From: Alphaproteobacteria bacterium
GTDB taxonomy: Bacteria; Pseudomonadota; Alphaproteobacteria; ATCC43930; CGMCC-115725
Direction: 5' to 3'
Assembly (NCBI GenBank): GCA_030040495.1
Contig: JASHTP010000530.1
Location: forward strand, 1-8,855
Length of the DNA: 8,855 nt
Shown here: positions 1-8,749 of the stretch, in pieces
Layout: every line of letters begins with the position of its first letter
How positions within the stretch are numbered: position 1 is the stretch's first letter
Position numbers and translations under genes: made by a program
Notes under the pieces: generated by a model
What the model was told of the DNA's origin: nothing
Database searches by the model: none
What the model saw: the letters and a program-made list of their open reading frames with translations, nothing else

Positions 1-113
1 TCGGTGATCAGCGCCACGGCAAATCCGCGGCCGGTCAGCTCGCGCGCCAGCGCCTCGGCCGGGAACATGTGGCCGCCGGTGCCGCCGGCGGCGAGGACGA
101 TGGGCGCGCTCAT
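1..113 (-). CDS. murG: MurG, UDP-GlcNAc:lipid I N-acetylglucosaminyltransferase, N-terminal fragment (cut by the window edge)
   Basis: Only the first 37 codons lie in the window; the gene continues beyond base 1. The reading starts MSAPIVLAAGGTGGHMFPAE, and the GGTGGH loop at residues 10-15 is the first glycine-rich loop of the MurG N-terminal Rossmann domain, which binds the lipid acceptor side. From family knowledge, MurG transfers GlcNAc from UDP-GlcNAc to lipid I on the inner face of the membrane, giving lipid II. The start ATG shares four bases (ATGA, 110-113) with the ftsW stop. A GGGG Shine-Dalgarno stretch lies 7 bases upstream, in the loop of a small inverted repeat (see the site at 114-132). 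Its place after ftsW is the usual dcw order, with murC expected next, outside the window. Identity is secure despite the truncation. Confidence 0.95.
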   Translation of the reverse strand, partial: MSAPIVLAAGGTGGHMFPAEALARELTGRGFAVALIT

Positions 114-1246
114 GCTTCGACCCCGCCGAAGCGGCGCCGCGTCAGCGCCAGCGCCATCCCCATGGCGAGGCCGAGCGACAGCATCGACGAGCCGCCATAG
201 GAGATGAAGGGCAGGGTCATGCCCTTGGTCGGCATCAGATGCAGGGTCGACGCCATGTTGATGATCGCCTGCAGCCCGAACTGGACGAAGAGGCCGGTGG
301 CGGCGAGGACGACGAAGAGGTTTGTCTCCTGCAGCAGGCGCGAGAAGCCGCGCAGCACGATGAAGGCGAAGAGCGCGACGATCACCAGGCAGACAAAGAG
401 GCCGAGCTCCTCGCCGGCGACGGCGAAGACGAAATCGGCGTGCGCGTCCGGCAGCGATTCCTTGACCGTGCCTTCGCCCGGCCCGCGGCCCCAGAGCCCG
501 CCATTCATGAAGGCGTCCATCGAGCGGTCGACCTGGTAGCTGTCGCCGCTGGCGGGGTCGAGGAAGCGGTCGACGCGGCTCGCCACGTGCGGCAGGGTTA
601 CGTAGGCGCCGATGAGGCCGACGGCGCCCGATGCCATGCCCGCCGCCATCCAGTAGAGCCGCAGCCCCGCGAGGAAGAACTGGGTGAACCAGACGGCGGA
701 GACGAGCGCGGTCTGGCCGAGATCGGGCTGCTTGATGAGCAGGCCGACCACGATCAGGTAGAGCGCGATGGCGATCCAGTGGCCGGGGAAGTTCTCGCGC
801 AGCCGGTATTGCGAGAAGAGCCAGGCGGAGACCACGGCGAAGGTCGGCTTGACGAATTCCGAGGGCTGGAGCGACAGGCCCGGCAGGCTGATCCAGCGCC
901 GCGCGCCCTTGATCTCGACGCCGCCGACCAGGGTGTAGGCGAGCAGGATCAGGGAGATGACGAAGCCCGCCAGCGCGATGCGCCGGATCGTGCGCGGGCT
1001 CTGCAGCGAGATCGCGAACATCGCCGCCAGCGACACCGGCAGCACGGCGAAGTAGCGCTTGACGAAGAAGAGGTCGTCGGGATGGGCGATGCCGCCGGCA
1101 TGGATGCGATCGGCCACCGCCGGGCTCGCCGCCATCACCAGCAGCGAGCCGAAGCCGATGATGACGGCGAGCGCCAGCAGGGTCCAGCGGTCGACCGTCC
1201 ACCACCATTGCGCCACCAGGCTGCGGTCGGTGCGGGCGAAGCTCAT
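110..1246 (-). CDS. ftsW: FtsW, SEDS-family septal peptidoglycan glycosyltransferase
   Basis: This is a 378-residue polytopic membrane protein of normal length for alphaproteobacterial FtsW. After a short cytoplasmic N-terminus with WWWTVDRW at 14-21, about ten hydrophobic segments follow. SEDS signatures are clear: KGARRW at 113-118, QPSE at 127-130, QPDLG at 173-177, PDAHADFVFAVAGEELG at 266-282 and LPFISYGGSS at 345-354. Asp271 in the 266-282 motif aligns, from memory, with the Asp thought to be catalytic in FtsW/RodA. From family knowledge FtsW polymerises lipid II into septal glycan with its partner transpeptidase FtsI, encoded five genes upstream here. The ATG overlaps the murD stop (ATGA, 1243-1246) and has GGGAG 7 bases upstream. 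The stop overlaps the murG start in the same way. FtsW rather than RodA is chosen because of the dcw context between murD and murG. Confidence 0.97.
   Translation of the reverse strand: MSFARTDRSLVAQWWWTVDRWTLLALAVIIGFGSLLVMAASPAVADRIHAGGIAHPDDLFFVKRYFAVLPVSLAAMFAISLQSPRTIRRIALAGFVISLILLAYTLVGGVEIKGARRWISLPGLSLQPSEFVKPTFAVVSAWLFSQYRLRENFPGHWIAIALYLIVVGLLIKQPDLGQTALVSAVWFTQFFLAGLRLYWMAAGMASGAVGLIGAYVTLPHVASRVDRFLDPASGDSYQVDRSMDAFMNGGLWGRGPGEGTVKESLPDAHADFVFAVAGEELGLFVCLVIVALFAFIVLRGFSRLLQETNLFVVLAATGLFVQFGLQAIINMASTLHLMPTKGMTLPFISYGGSSMLSLGLAMGMALALTRRRFGGVEA
114..132 (-). promoter_or_regulatory. Possible hairpin carrying the murG ribosome binding site in its loop
   Basis: On the minus strand the last codons of ftsW contain GCTTCG, then GCGGGGT, then CGAAGC, followed at once by the murG ATG. 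The arms (114-119 and 127-132) are perfectly complementary over 6 bases, and the 7-base loop holds the GGGG that is the best Shine-Dalgarno candidate for murG. A ribosome finishing ftsW would open this structure, so a role in translational coupling is plausible. The repeat is seen directly; folding and function are inference. Confidence 0.4.
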
Positions 1247-2628
1247 CGGCGCGCTCCCGGCAGCGAAGCGACGAGGCGGCGGAAACTGTCGCCGCGCTCC
1301 TCGAAATCTGCGAACTGGTCGAAGGAGGCGCAGGCCGGCGAGAGCAGCACCACCGCGCCGGGAGCGCCCGCTGCGAGCGCCGCTTCGCGCGCTGCCGCCA
1401 CCGCGCTGGCAAGATCGCCGCAGCTTGTGACGGGGACGCGCCCGGCAAGGGTCGCGGCGAAGGCCTCGGCGGCGCTGCCGATGAGGAAGGCGTGGCGGAT
1501 GCGCGGGAAGAACGACGCGAGCCCGGCGATCCCGCCTTCCTTGGCGATCCCGCCGGCGATCCAGTAGACGTCGTCGTAGCAGGCGAGCGCCTTGCCCGCG
1601 GCGTCGGCGTTGGTCGCCTTGGAATCGTTGACGTAGCGCACGCCGTCGATGGTGGCGACGAGCTCCTGGCGATGGGCGAGCCCGGGGAAGGAGCGGAGCG
1701 AGGCGGCGATCTCGCCGGGGGCGAGGCCGAAGCGACGCGAAGCGGCATAGGCGGCGGCGGCGTTCTGCCAGTTGTGGCGGCCGGGGAGCCGCGGCAGTCC
1801 GGCAAGATCGAGCACCCGCGTCGCGCCACCCTCCATGTCGTCGATGAGCGCGCCGGCATCGACATAGACGCCGCCCAGCGCGCGCGCCTCGGCCGAGATC
1901 GGGATCACGCGCGAGCCGCCTTCGGCCGCCAGCGCCGCGGCAAGCTCGCGGCTGGGCGCGTCGTCGATGCCGATGACCGCGGCGCGCGCCTGGTGCCGGC
2001 TGCCGAAGATGCGCCGCTTGGCCGCGATGTAGCCCGCCATGCCGCCATGCCGGTCGAGATGGTCGGGGGTGATGTTGAGCAGCACCGCCACCTCGAGCGC
2101 GAGGCTCTCGGTCAGTTCGAGCTGATAGGAGCTGAGCTCCAGCACATAGATGCCGTCGGCGCCGAGCGGCTCGAGCGCCAGCGCCGGGGTGCCGAGATTG
2201 CCGCCCACCGCGACGCGCCGCCCGGCCTGGCGCAGCACGTGGCCGAGCAGCGCGGTGGTGGTCGATTTGCCGTTGGTGCCGGTGATGCCGACATAGCGCG
2301 CGTCGCGGCAGGAGCGCGCCAGCAGCTCGATGTCGCCGATGATCTCGGACCCCGCGGCGCGGGCGCGGGCGGCGAGGGGATGGGGCTTGGGGAAGCGATG
2401 CGGGATGCCGGGCGACAGGATCAGCGCCTTGATGGCGCCGAAATCGCGCCCGGCGAGGTCGACGATCGGCACGCCGGCGGCGGCGGCGGCGGCGCGCTTG
2501 CCCGCCGCATCGTCCCAGCCGAGGACGCGCGCGCCGCCCTTCTGCAGTGACGCGGCGGCGGCGAGGCCGGAGCGCGCCAGCCCCAGCACCGCTACCTGCT
2601 CGTCGCGAAACGCCGTCACCTCGATCAT
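1243..2628 (-). CDS. murD: MurD, UDP-N-acetylmuramoyl-L-alanine--D-glutamate ligase
   Basis: This cytoplasmic enzyme of 461 residues adds D-Glu to UDP-MurNAc-L-Ala using ATP. The three-domain Mur ligase layout is visible: an N-terminal Rossmann-like domain (GLARSGLAAA from 16) that binds the UDP-substrate, a central ATPase domain with the P-loop TGTNGKS at 116-122, LDRH at 191-194 and the probable carbamylated Lys204 in YIAAKRRIF, and a C-terminal domain with NDSKATN at 334-340 and SPACASFDQF at 430-439. The last two motifs are typical of MurD and separate it from MurC, MurE and MurF. I start it at the ATG at 2628, five bases after the mraY stop, with a G-rich AGGGGG just before it and family homology beginning at once. 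The frame stays open far upstream, but there it runs antiparallel-free in the wrong frame through mraY and murF and gives Arg/Pro-rich nonsense. The stop overlaps the ftsW start. Confidence 0.97.
   Translation of the reverse strand: MIEVTAFRDEQVAVLGLARSGLAAAASLQKGGARVLGWDDAAGKRAAAAAAGVPIVDLAGRDFGAIKALILSPGIPHRFPKPHPLAARARAAGSEIIGDIELLARSCRDARYVGITGTNGKSTTTALLGHVLRQAGRRVAVGGNLGTPALALEPLGADGIYVLELSSYQLELTESLALEVAVLLNITPDHLDRHGGMAGYIAAKRRIFGSRHQARAAVIGIDDAPSRELAAALAAEGGSRVIPISAEARALGGVYVDAGALIDDMEGGATRVLDLAGLPRLPGRHNWQNAAAAYAASRRFGLAPGEIAASLRSFPGLAHRQELVATIDGVRYVNDSKATNADAAGKALACYDDVYWIAGGIAKEGGIAGLASFFPRIRHAFLIGSAAEAFAATLAGRVPVTSCGDLASAVAAAREAALAAGAPGAVVLLSPACASFDQFADFEERGDSFRRLVASLPGARR
2476..2493 (-). 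repeat. Trinucleotide repeat (GCC)6 inside murD
   Basis: Six identical GCC codons in a row encode six alanines, MurD residues 46-51, in the N-terminal domain. The run is in a stretch following the WDD motif, which tolerates variation in Mur ligases. Perfect identity of the codons, rather than mixed GCC/GCG, makes it a candidate for replication slippage in steps of one alanine. No evidence here shows that it varies. Confidence 0.7.
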
Positions 2629-2633
2629 TCCCC

Positions 2634-3728
2634 CTACCGCAGTTTCAAGGTCGACAGGCCAGCGATGGCCAGCACCGAGGCGATGATCCAGAAGCGGATG
2701 ACGATGGTCGGCTCCTGCCAGCCCTTCTTCTCGAAATGGTGGTGGAGCGGCGCCATGCGGAAGACGCGCTTGCCGGTGAGCTTGAAGCTCGCCACCTGGA
2801 CGATGACCGAGACGGTCTCGAGCACGAAGAGCCCGCCGATGATGGCGAGCACCAGCTCGTGCTTGGTGATGACGCTGATGACGCCGAGGGCGCCGCCGAT
2901 CGACAGCGATCCGGTGTCGCCCATGAACACCATGGCCGGCGGCGCGTTGTACCAGAGGAAGCCCAGCCCCGAGCCGACCAGCGCGGCGCAGAACACGGCA
3001 AGCTCGCCGGCGCCGGCGACGTGATGGATCTGCAGGTAGTTGGCGAAGATCAGGTTGCCCGAGAGATAGGCGATGAGCGCGAAGCAGCTGGCGGCGATCA
3101 TCGACGGCACGATGGCGAGCCCGTCGAGCCCGTCGGTGAGGTTCACCGCGTTGGAGGCGCCGGTGATGACCAGAATCGCCAGCGGCACGAAGAAGCTCCA
3201 GCCGAGCTCGATCAGCACGTTCTTGAAGAACGGCACGGTGAGCGCGGTCCTGATGGCGGCATCGTGCGTCAGCAGGACGACGGCGACCGCGGCGGCGCCG
3301 CTGATGACGATCTCGGCCGCAAGCTTGCCGCGGCTGGAGAGGCCGCGCGACGAGCGCCGGGTGAGCTTCTTGTAATCGTCGAAGAAGCCGATGGCGCCGA
3401 ATCCCACGGTGACAAACAGCGTCACCCAGACATAGCCGTTGCCGAGGTCGGCCCACAGCAGGGTCGAGACGACGAGCCCGAGCAGGATGAGGAAGCCGCC
3501 CATGGTGGGCGTGCCCTTCTTGCGCAGGAGATGGCTCTCCGGGCCGTCGAGGCGGATCGGCTGGCCTTCCCGCTGCTTCGATTTGAGCCAGGCGATGACG
3601 CGGGGCCCCATGACGAAGCTGATGAACAGCGCCGTCACCATGGCGCCGCCGGAGCGGAAGGTCAGATAGCGGAAGAGATTGAACGGGCTGAACTGGTCCG
3701 CCAGCGGGAAGAGCAGTTGAAACAGCAT
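2634..3728 (-). CDS. mraY: MraY, phospho-N-acetylmuramoyl-pentapeptide transferase
   Basis: MraY is an integral membrane enzyme that moves phospho-MurNAc-pentapeptide from UDP to undecaprenyl phosphate, forming lipid I on the cytoplasmic face. The 364-residue product has the usual length and about ten hydrophobic segments. The family motifs are all present: KGTPTMGG at 71-78, FFDDYKK at 115-121 with the two Asp of the DDxxK type at 117-118, NAVNLTDGLDGLA at 193-205, MGDTGS at 269-274 with the active-site Asp271, and PLHHHFE at 327-333. The ATG at 3728 lies 6 bases after the murF TAG stop; AGGA in the last murF codons is the likely ribosome binding site, about 11 bases upstream, and sits in the loop of an inverted repeat. 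It ends with TAG five bases before murD. MraY follows murF directly, as in other proteobacterial dcw clusters. Confidence 0.98.
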   Translation of the reverse strand: MLFQLLFPLADQFSPFNLFRYLTFRSGGAMVTALFISFVMGPRVIAWLKSKQREGQPIRLDGPESHLLRKKGTPTMGGFLILLGLVVSTLLWADLGNGYVWVTLFVTVGFGAIGFFDDYKKLTRRSSRGLSSRGKLAAEIVISGAAAVAVVLLTHDAAIRTALTVPFFKNVLIELGWSFFVPLAILVITGASNAVNLTDGLDGLAIVPSMIAASCFALIAYLSGNLIFANYLQIHHVAGAGELAVFCAALVGSGLGFLWYNAPPAMVFMGDTGSLSIGGALGVISVITKHELVLAIIGGLFVLETVSVIVQVASFKLTGKRVFRMAPLHHHFEKKGWQEPTIVIRFWIIASVLAIAGLSTLKLR

Positions 3729-3734
3729 CGGCGG

Positions 3735-5146
<1,412 letters not shown>

Positions 5147-5150
<4 letters not shown>

Positions 5151-6634
5151 GAGGCGGGTCCCCCGAGTTCGGCAACGGCCTCCCGGGCGACGGCGGCATC
5201 TTCGAAGGGATGGGTTACGCCGGCGATGATCTGGCCGCGCTCGTGTCCCTTGCCGGCGATCAGCAGCAGGTCGCCGGGCCGGAGCAGCGCCAGGCCGCGC
5301 CGGATGGCGCGGGCGCGGTCGCCGATCTCCTCGGCCTTGGGGCAGCGGGCGAGGATGGCGCGGCGGATCGCCGCCGGCTCCTCGCCGCGCGGATTGTCGT
5401 CGGTGACGATGACGAGATCGGCGCGGCGCTCGGCGATCTCGCCCATCTGCGGCCGCTTGCCGGGATCTCGGTCGCCGCCGCAGCCGAACACCAGGACGAG
5501 CCGACCGCGACAATGCGCGCGCAAGGCGCCGAGCACGGTGTCGAGCGCGTCGGGCGTGTGGGCGTAATCGACGATCACCGGGGCGCCCGAAGGATGCGTC
5601 GCCACCTGCTGCAGCCGTCCCGGCACGCCTTCGAACGAGGCGAGCGCGTCGAGGGCGCGCTCGACCGGCGCGCCGGTGGCGATGGCGAGCCCGAGTGCGG
5701 CGAGCGCATTCATCGCCTGGAAGGCGCCGACCAGCGGCAGCACCAGCGCGCGACGCTCGCCCAGGATCTCGAGCTCGAGCTCCTGCCCGGCATCGAGCGG
5801 GCGCATGGCGGCGAGGCGGAGATCGGCGCCGACCGCGCCGCCATAGGTGAGCACGGTCTGGCCGCGCTCGCGGCAGAGCTGGCCGAGCCGCGCCGCCTCG
5901 GCGCTGTCGGCGTTGAGCACCGCGGTGCCGTCGGGCGGCAGCAGCTCGGTGAAGAGCCGCGCCTTGGCGGCGAAATAGGCCTCCATCTCGCGGTGATAGT
6001 CGAGATGGTCGCGCGTCAGGTTGGTGAAGGCGGCGGCGCTGAGCTCGAGCCCGTCGAGGCGGTACTGGTCGAGGCCGTGGCTCGACGCCTCGAGCGCCAC
6101 ATGGTCGATGCCGCTGCGCGCCAGGAAGTTGAGCTCGCGGTGGAGCGACACCGCGTCCGGCGTGGTCAGCGCGCCCGGATGGACGAAGTCGGGGCCGATG
6201 ATGCCCAGCGTGCCGAGGCTCGCCGCGCGGAGGCCGAGATGCCGCCAGATCTGACGGGCGAAGACCGTGACCGAGGTCTTGCCGTTGGTGCCGGTGACGG
6301 CGACCACCGTCTCCGGCTGCGGCGCGTAGAAGCGCGCCGCCATGCGCGCGAGCCGCCGGCGCGGGTTGGCGTCGAAGATGACGGTGACGGGCGGGCTGTG
6401 CTGCGTCAGCGCCGCGAGCGGCGCCGGGTCGTCGGTCAGTACCGCCACCGCGCCGCGCGCCACCGCATCGTCGACGAAGCGCCGCCCGTCGAGCTTGCTA
6501 CCGGGCAGCGCGGCGAAGAGGAAGCCGGGCTTGACGTCGCGGGAATCGGCGGTGAGGCCGCGAATGTCGGGGTTGCCCGGCGGTCGGTAAGTGAGAGAGG
6601 CTTGGGTGCCGTCCATGAGCTCAGTTAGCCGCAA
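5147..6634 (-). CDS. murE: MurE, UDP-N-acetylmuramoyl-L-alanyl-D-glutamate--2,6-diaminopimelate ligase
   Basis: MurE adds the third stem-peptide residue in the cytoplasm. The DDNPR motif at 412-416 is the signature of enzymes that use meso-diaminopimelate, so Gram-negative-type peptidoglycan is expected. Other motifs are GLTADSRDV at 26-34 in the UDP-binding domain, the P-loop TGTNGKT at 114-120, the probable carbamylated Lys224 in FAAKARLF, DYAHTPDAL at 356-364 and GKGHE at 461-465. The start needs a choice. I use TTG at 6634, giving 495 residues, because its N-terminus (RLTELM) matches the KLSELL-like opening usual in MurE and because AGGGG stands 7 bases upstream. The next candidate, ATG at 6616, drops six residues and lacks a good ribosome binding site. 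With TTG the gene overlaps ftsI by 14 bases. The stop overlaps the murF start. Confidence 0.96.
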
Positions 6635-8372
6635 TTTTCTGCCCCTGCGGGCTCGGTGACCCCACCATCAAAGAACGGCGGATTTCGGGCGAATCCTCGT
6701 CGACCGGTTGGATTCCCATCAGCGGCGCCATGCGCTCGACCACGCGCTTGACGGCGGGCGCCGCCGTCCAGCCGCCGGTGGCGAAGCCGTGGGATTCCTT
6801 GTTGCCCTTGGGCTCGTCGATGCAGACCATGACGAGATAGCGCGGCTCGTTGACGGGGAAGACGCCGACAAAGGAGGAGAACAGCCCCTTCGGCTCGTAG
6901 CGTCCGGCCGCGACCTTCTCCGCCGTGCCGGTCTTGCCGCCGACGAGATAGCCCGGCGCCTCGGCGAACTCGCCGGTGCCGTGCGCGACGACGAGGCGGA
7001 GCAGGGCGCGCATCTCTTCCGAGGTGCGCGGCGACACCACCTGCTGGCCGGAGGGGGCGTAGCCGTCGGGGCGCTTGATCAAGGTGGCGCGGTGCAGGAC
7101 GCCGCCATTGACCACCGCGCTCACCGCCGTCGCCATCTGCAGCGGGCTCACCGAGATGCCCTGGCCGAAGGCGACGGTCATGGTGTTGATCTCGCGCCAG
7201 GGCGAGGGCACCAGCGGTGCGCCGATCTCGTGCAGCTCGAAGCTCGGCGCCTTCAGCAGGCCGAGGCGCGTGAGGAACGCCTTCTGCCGGTCGGTGCCGA
7301 CGGCGACGGCCATCTTGGCCGAGCCGATGTTCGAGGAGTACTGGAAGATCTCCGGCACGGTGAGCCAGCGGCGTTGCGCATGGTCGTCATGGATGGTGAA
7401 GCCGCCGATACGGATGGGATCGATCGCGTCGTAGCTGCTGGCGAGCGTCGCGGTGTGAGTGTCGAGCGCCAGCGCCGTGTTGAAGATCTTGAAGGTGGAG
7501 CCCATCTCGTAGATGCCGAGCGTCGCCCGGTTGAACAATTGCTGCGGCGTCGCGCTCCCCGGCGAATTCGGATCGAAATCGGGCAGCGACACCATCGCCA
7601 GCACCTCGCCGGTGTTGACGTCCATGATGATGCCGATGCCGCCGGTGGCGCTGAAATCGGCCACCGTGCGCGCGATCTCGTCGCGCAGGATGTATTGCAG
7701 CCGCACATCGATCGACAGCTCGACCGGTTCGCTCCGGTCGCGCAGGATGTCGTCGAAGCCGCGCTCGATGCCGGCGAGGCCCTTGCCGTCGAGATCGTCG
7801 TAGCCCACCACCTCGGAGGTGAGGTTGCCCTTGGGGTAGACGCGGCGGCCCTCGGTCTGGAATTGCAGGCCGGGGACGCCGAGGCGGTTGACCTCGAGCT
7901 CCTGGCTCGGCGTCAGCAGCCGCTTGATCCAGACGAAGCTCTTGTCGGAGGCGAGCTTGGCGGCGATCTCGCTCTCGCTCACGTCGGGCAGGATGGCGGC
8001 GAGCTGCTCGGCCACGCGCTCGGGATGGCGGATGAGCCTGGCGTTGGCGTAGAGCGAGGGCGCGTCGAGCGTGGTGGCGAGCAGCACGCCGTTGCGGTCG
8101 ACGATGTCGGCGCGGGTGATCGCGGGCGTTTCGTCGCTGCGCACGCGGGCGAAGCGCGTCTCGTCCGCCTTGAACCCGGCGACCTCGACAAGGCGCGCGG
8201 CGATCACCAGGAACGCGAGACAGAACAGCGCGCCGGTGATGATGAGCCTGGTATGGCTCGTTTCCAACGACTGCTTGGCCGGGCCTTCGACCGGCGCCGG
8301 CGCGCACGGCGCGGGCTTGTAGTGCCGCGGGCGGCAGGGATTGTCGTCGTGCGGCGGCTGGACGGGCTTCAT
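6621..8372 (-). CDS. ftsI: FtsI (PBP3), septal peptidoglycan D,D-transpeptidase, class B penicillin-binding protein
   Basis: FtsI cross-links new glycan made by FtsW at the division site. The 583-residue protein has a cytoplasmic tail of about 40 residues, one membrane anchor at about 41-63, a periplasmic dimerisation domain opening with TRADIVDRNG at 86-95, and a C-terminal transpeptidase domain. The three penicillin-binding motifs are intact: STFK at 292-295 with nucleophile Ser292, SSN at 346-348, and KTG at 480-482. A single anchor and no glycosyltransferase domain make it class B, and the dcw position makes it FtsI rather than the elongation protein PBP2. The ATG at 8372 overlaps the ftsL stop (ATGA). 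Its own ribosome binding site is weak (GGTGA only 4 bases upstream), so translation probably depends on ribosomes leaving ftsL. The frame is open upstream to 8588 but there lies inside ftsL and is non-homologous. The 3' end overlaps murE. Confidence 0.97.
   Translation of the reverse strand: MKPVQPPHDDNPCRPRHYKPAPCAPAPVEGPAKQSLETSHTRLIITGALFCLAFLVIAARLVEVAGFKADETRFARVRSDETPAITRADIVDRNGVLLATTLDAPSLYANARLIRHPERVAEQLAAILPDVSESEIAAKLASDKSFVWIKRLLTPSQELEVNRLGVPGLQFQTEGRRVYPKGNLTSEVVGYDDLDGKGLAGIERGFDDILRDRSEPVELSIDVRLQYILRDEIARTVADFSATGGIGIIMDVNTGEVLAMVSLPDFDPNSPGSATPQQLFNRATLGIYEMGSTFKIFNTALALDTHTATLASSYDAIDPIRIGGFTIHDDHAQRRWLTVPEIFQYSSNIGSAKMAVAVGTDRQKAFLTRLGLLKAPSFELHEIGAPLVPSPWREINTMTVAFGQGISVSPLQMATAVSAVVNGGVLHRATLIKRPDGYAPSGQQVVSPRTSEEMRALLRLVVAHGTGEFAEAPGYLVGGKTGTAEKVAAGRYEPKGLFSSFVGVFPVNEPRYLVMVCIDEPKGNKESHGFATGGWTAAPAVKRVVERMAPLMGIQPVDEDSPEIRRSLMVGSPSPQGQKIAAN
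6629..6650 (-). promoter_or_regulatory. murE TTG start and ribosome binding site within a weak inverted repeat
   Basis: On the minus strand AGGGG (6646-6642) lies 7 bases before the proposed TTG start (6634-6632). The same stretch can pair CCGCA (6650-6646) with TGCGG (6633-6629), leaving a 12-base loop that exposes GGGG and four As, while two bases of the start codon fall in the 3' arm. The stem is only 5 bases long. The ribosome binding site is the stronger part of this call because it helps decide the start; the hairpin is speculative. Confidence 0.4.
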
Positions 8373-8749
8373 TGCATCACCGCGGCGCGGGCGTTGGCGA
8401 GCCGTGGCGCCGCCGTCGGCTGGGAGGGAGCTGACGGCGGCGCCGCGGCCTCTGCCGCGGCGGGAGGCGACGGGGATCGCCGCGGCAGTTGTGCGAGATG
8501 CCCGATCTGGTCGGCGCCGAGCGGGTGGAGATCGAGGAAGTGCTTGGCGAGCTGGTCGAGGCGGGCGGGCTGGTTGAGAAAGCTCCATTCGGCGTCGAGC
8601 ACGCGGATCTGCTCGCGCGCGGCATCGATGCGGTGATCGAGCCGGGCGCGCTCGTCCTCGAGCTGGACGACCTCGTACTTGATCTGGAACATGGCGTAGC
8701 CGCTGAGCGCGACGAGCAGCGCCCAGAGCAGGGTGGAGAGCCGGATCAT
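8369..8749 (-). CDS. ftsL: FtsL, bitopic cell-division protein of the FtsQLB complex
   Basis: This is a 126-residue protein with a single N-terminal membrane segment at about residues 4-20, a heptad-like charged region at about 22-52 that should form the coiled coil, and AEWSFLNQPARLDQLAKHF at 53-71. That last block is the recognisable alphaproteobacterial FtsL pattern (AEW-x-LNQP-x-RL). In the family, FtsL pairs with FtsB in the periplasm and, with FtsQ, helps activate FtsW-FtsI. Residues from about 90 to the end form a Pro/Ala/Ser-rich, probably disordered tail not needed for the fold. The position between rsmH and ftsI supports the name, which sequence similarity alone would leave weaker because FtsL diverges quickly. 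The ATG overlaps the rsmH stop (ATGA, 8746-8749), with a strong GGGAGGAGG ribosome binding site just upstream. The stop overlaps the ftsI start. Confidence 0.9.
   Translation of the reverse strand: MIRLSTLLWALLVALSGYAMFQIKYEVVQLEDERARLDHRIDAAREQIRVLDAEWSFLNQPARLDQLAKHFLDLHPLGADQIGHLAQLPRRSPSPPAAAEAAAPPSAPSQPTAAPRLANARAAVMQ

Noticed and set aside
239..1567. A 442-codon open frame on the plus strand, antisense to ftsW and the murD end
   Set aside because: Charged low-complexity translation opposite a well-conserved membrane protein gene; shadow frame.
5210..6628. A 472-codon open frame on the plus strand, antisense to murE
   Set aside because: Low-complexity Ala/Arg/Glu/Gly-rich translation with no family features; shadow of murE.
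8088..8117. FtsI has TRADIVDRNG where many class B PBPs have R-G before the acidic residue
   Set aside because: As I recall, R-A-D is common in alphaproteobacterial FtsI, and all three catalytic motifs are intact, so this is not a defect.
8373..8588. A 72-codon N-terminal extension of FtsI
   Set aside because: It lies within ftsL in another frame, is Arg/Pro/Ala-rich and non-homologous; the ATG at 8372 overlapping the ftsL stop is the natural start.
6708..8636. A 642-codon open frame on the plus strand, antisense to ftsI and ftsL
   Set aside because: Same composition artefact; no start context and no recognisable motif, while the minus strand encodes intact FtsI.
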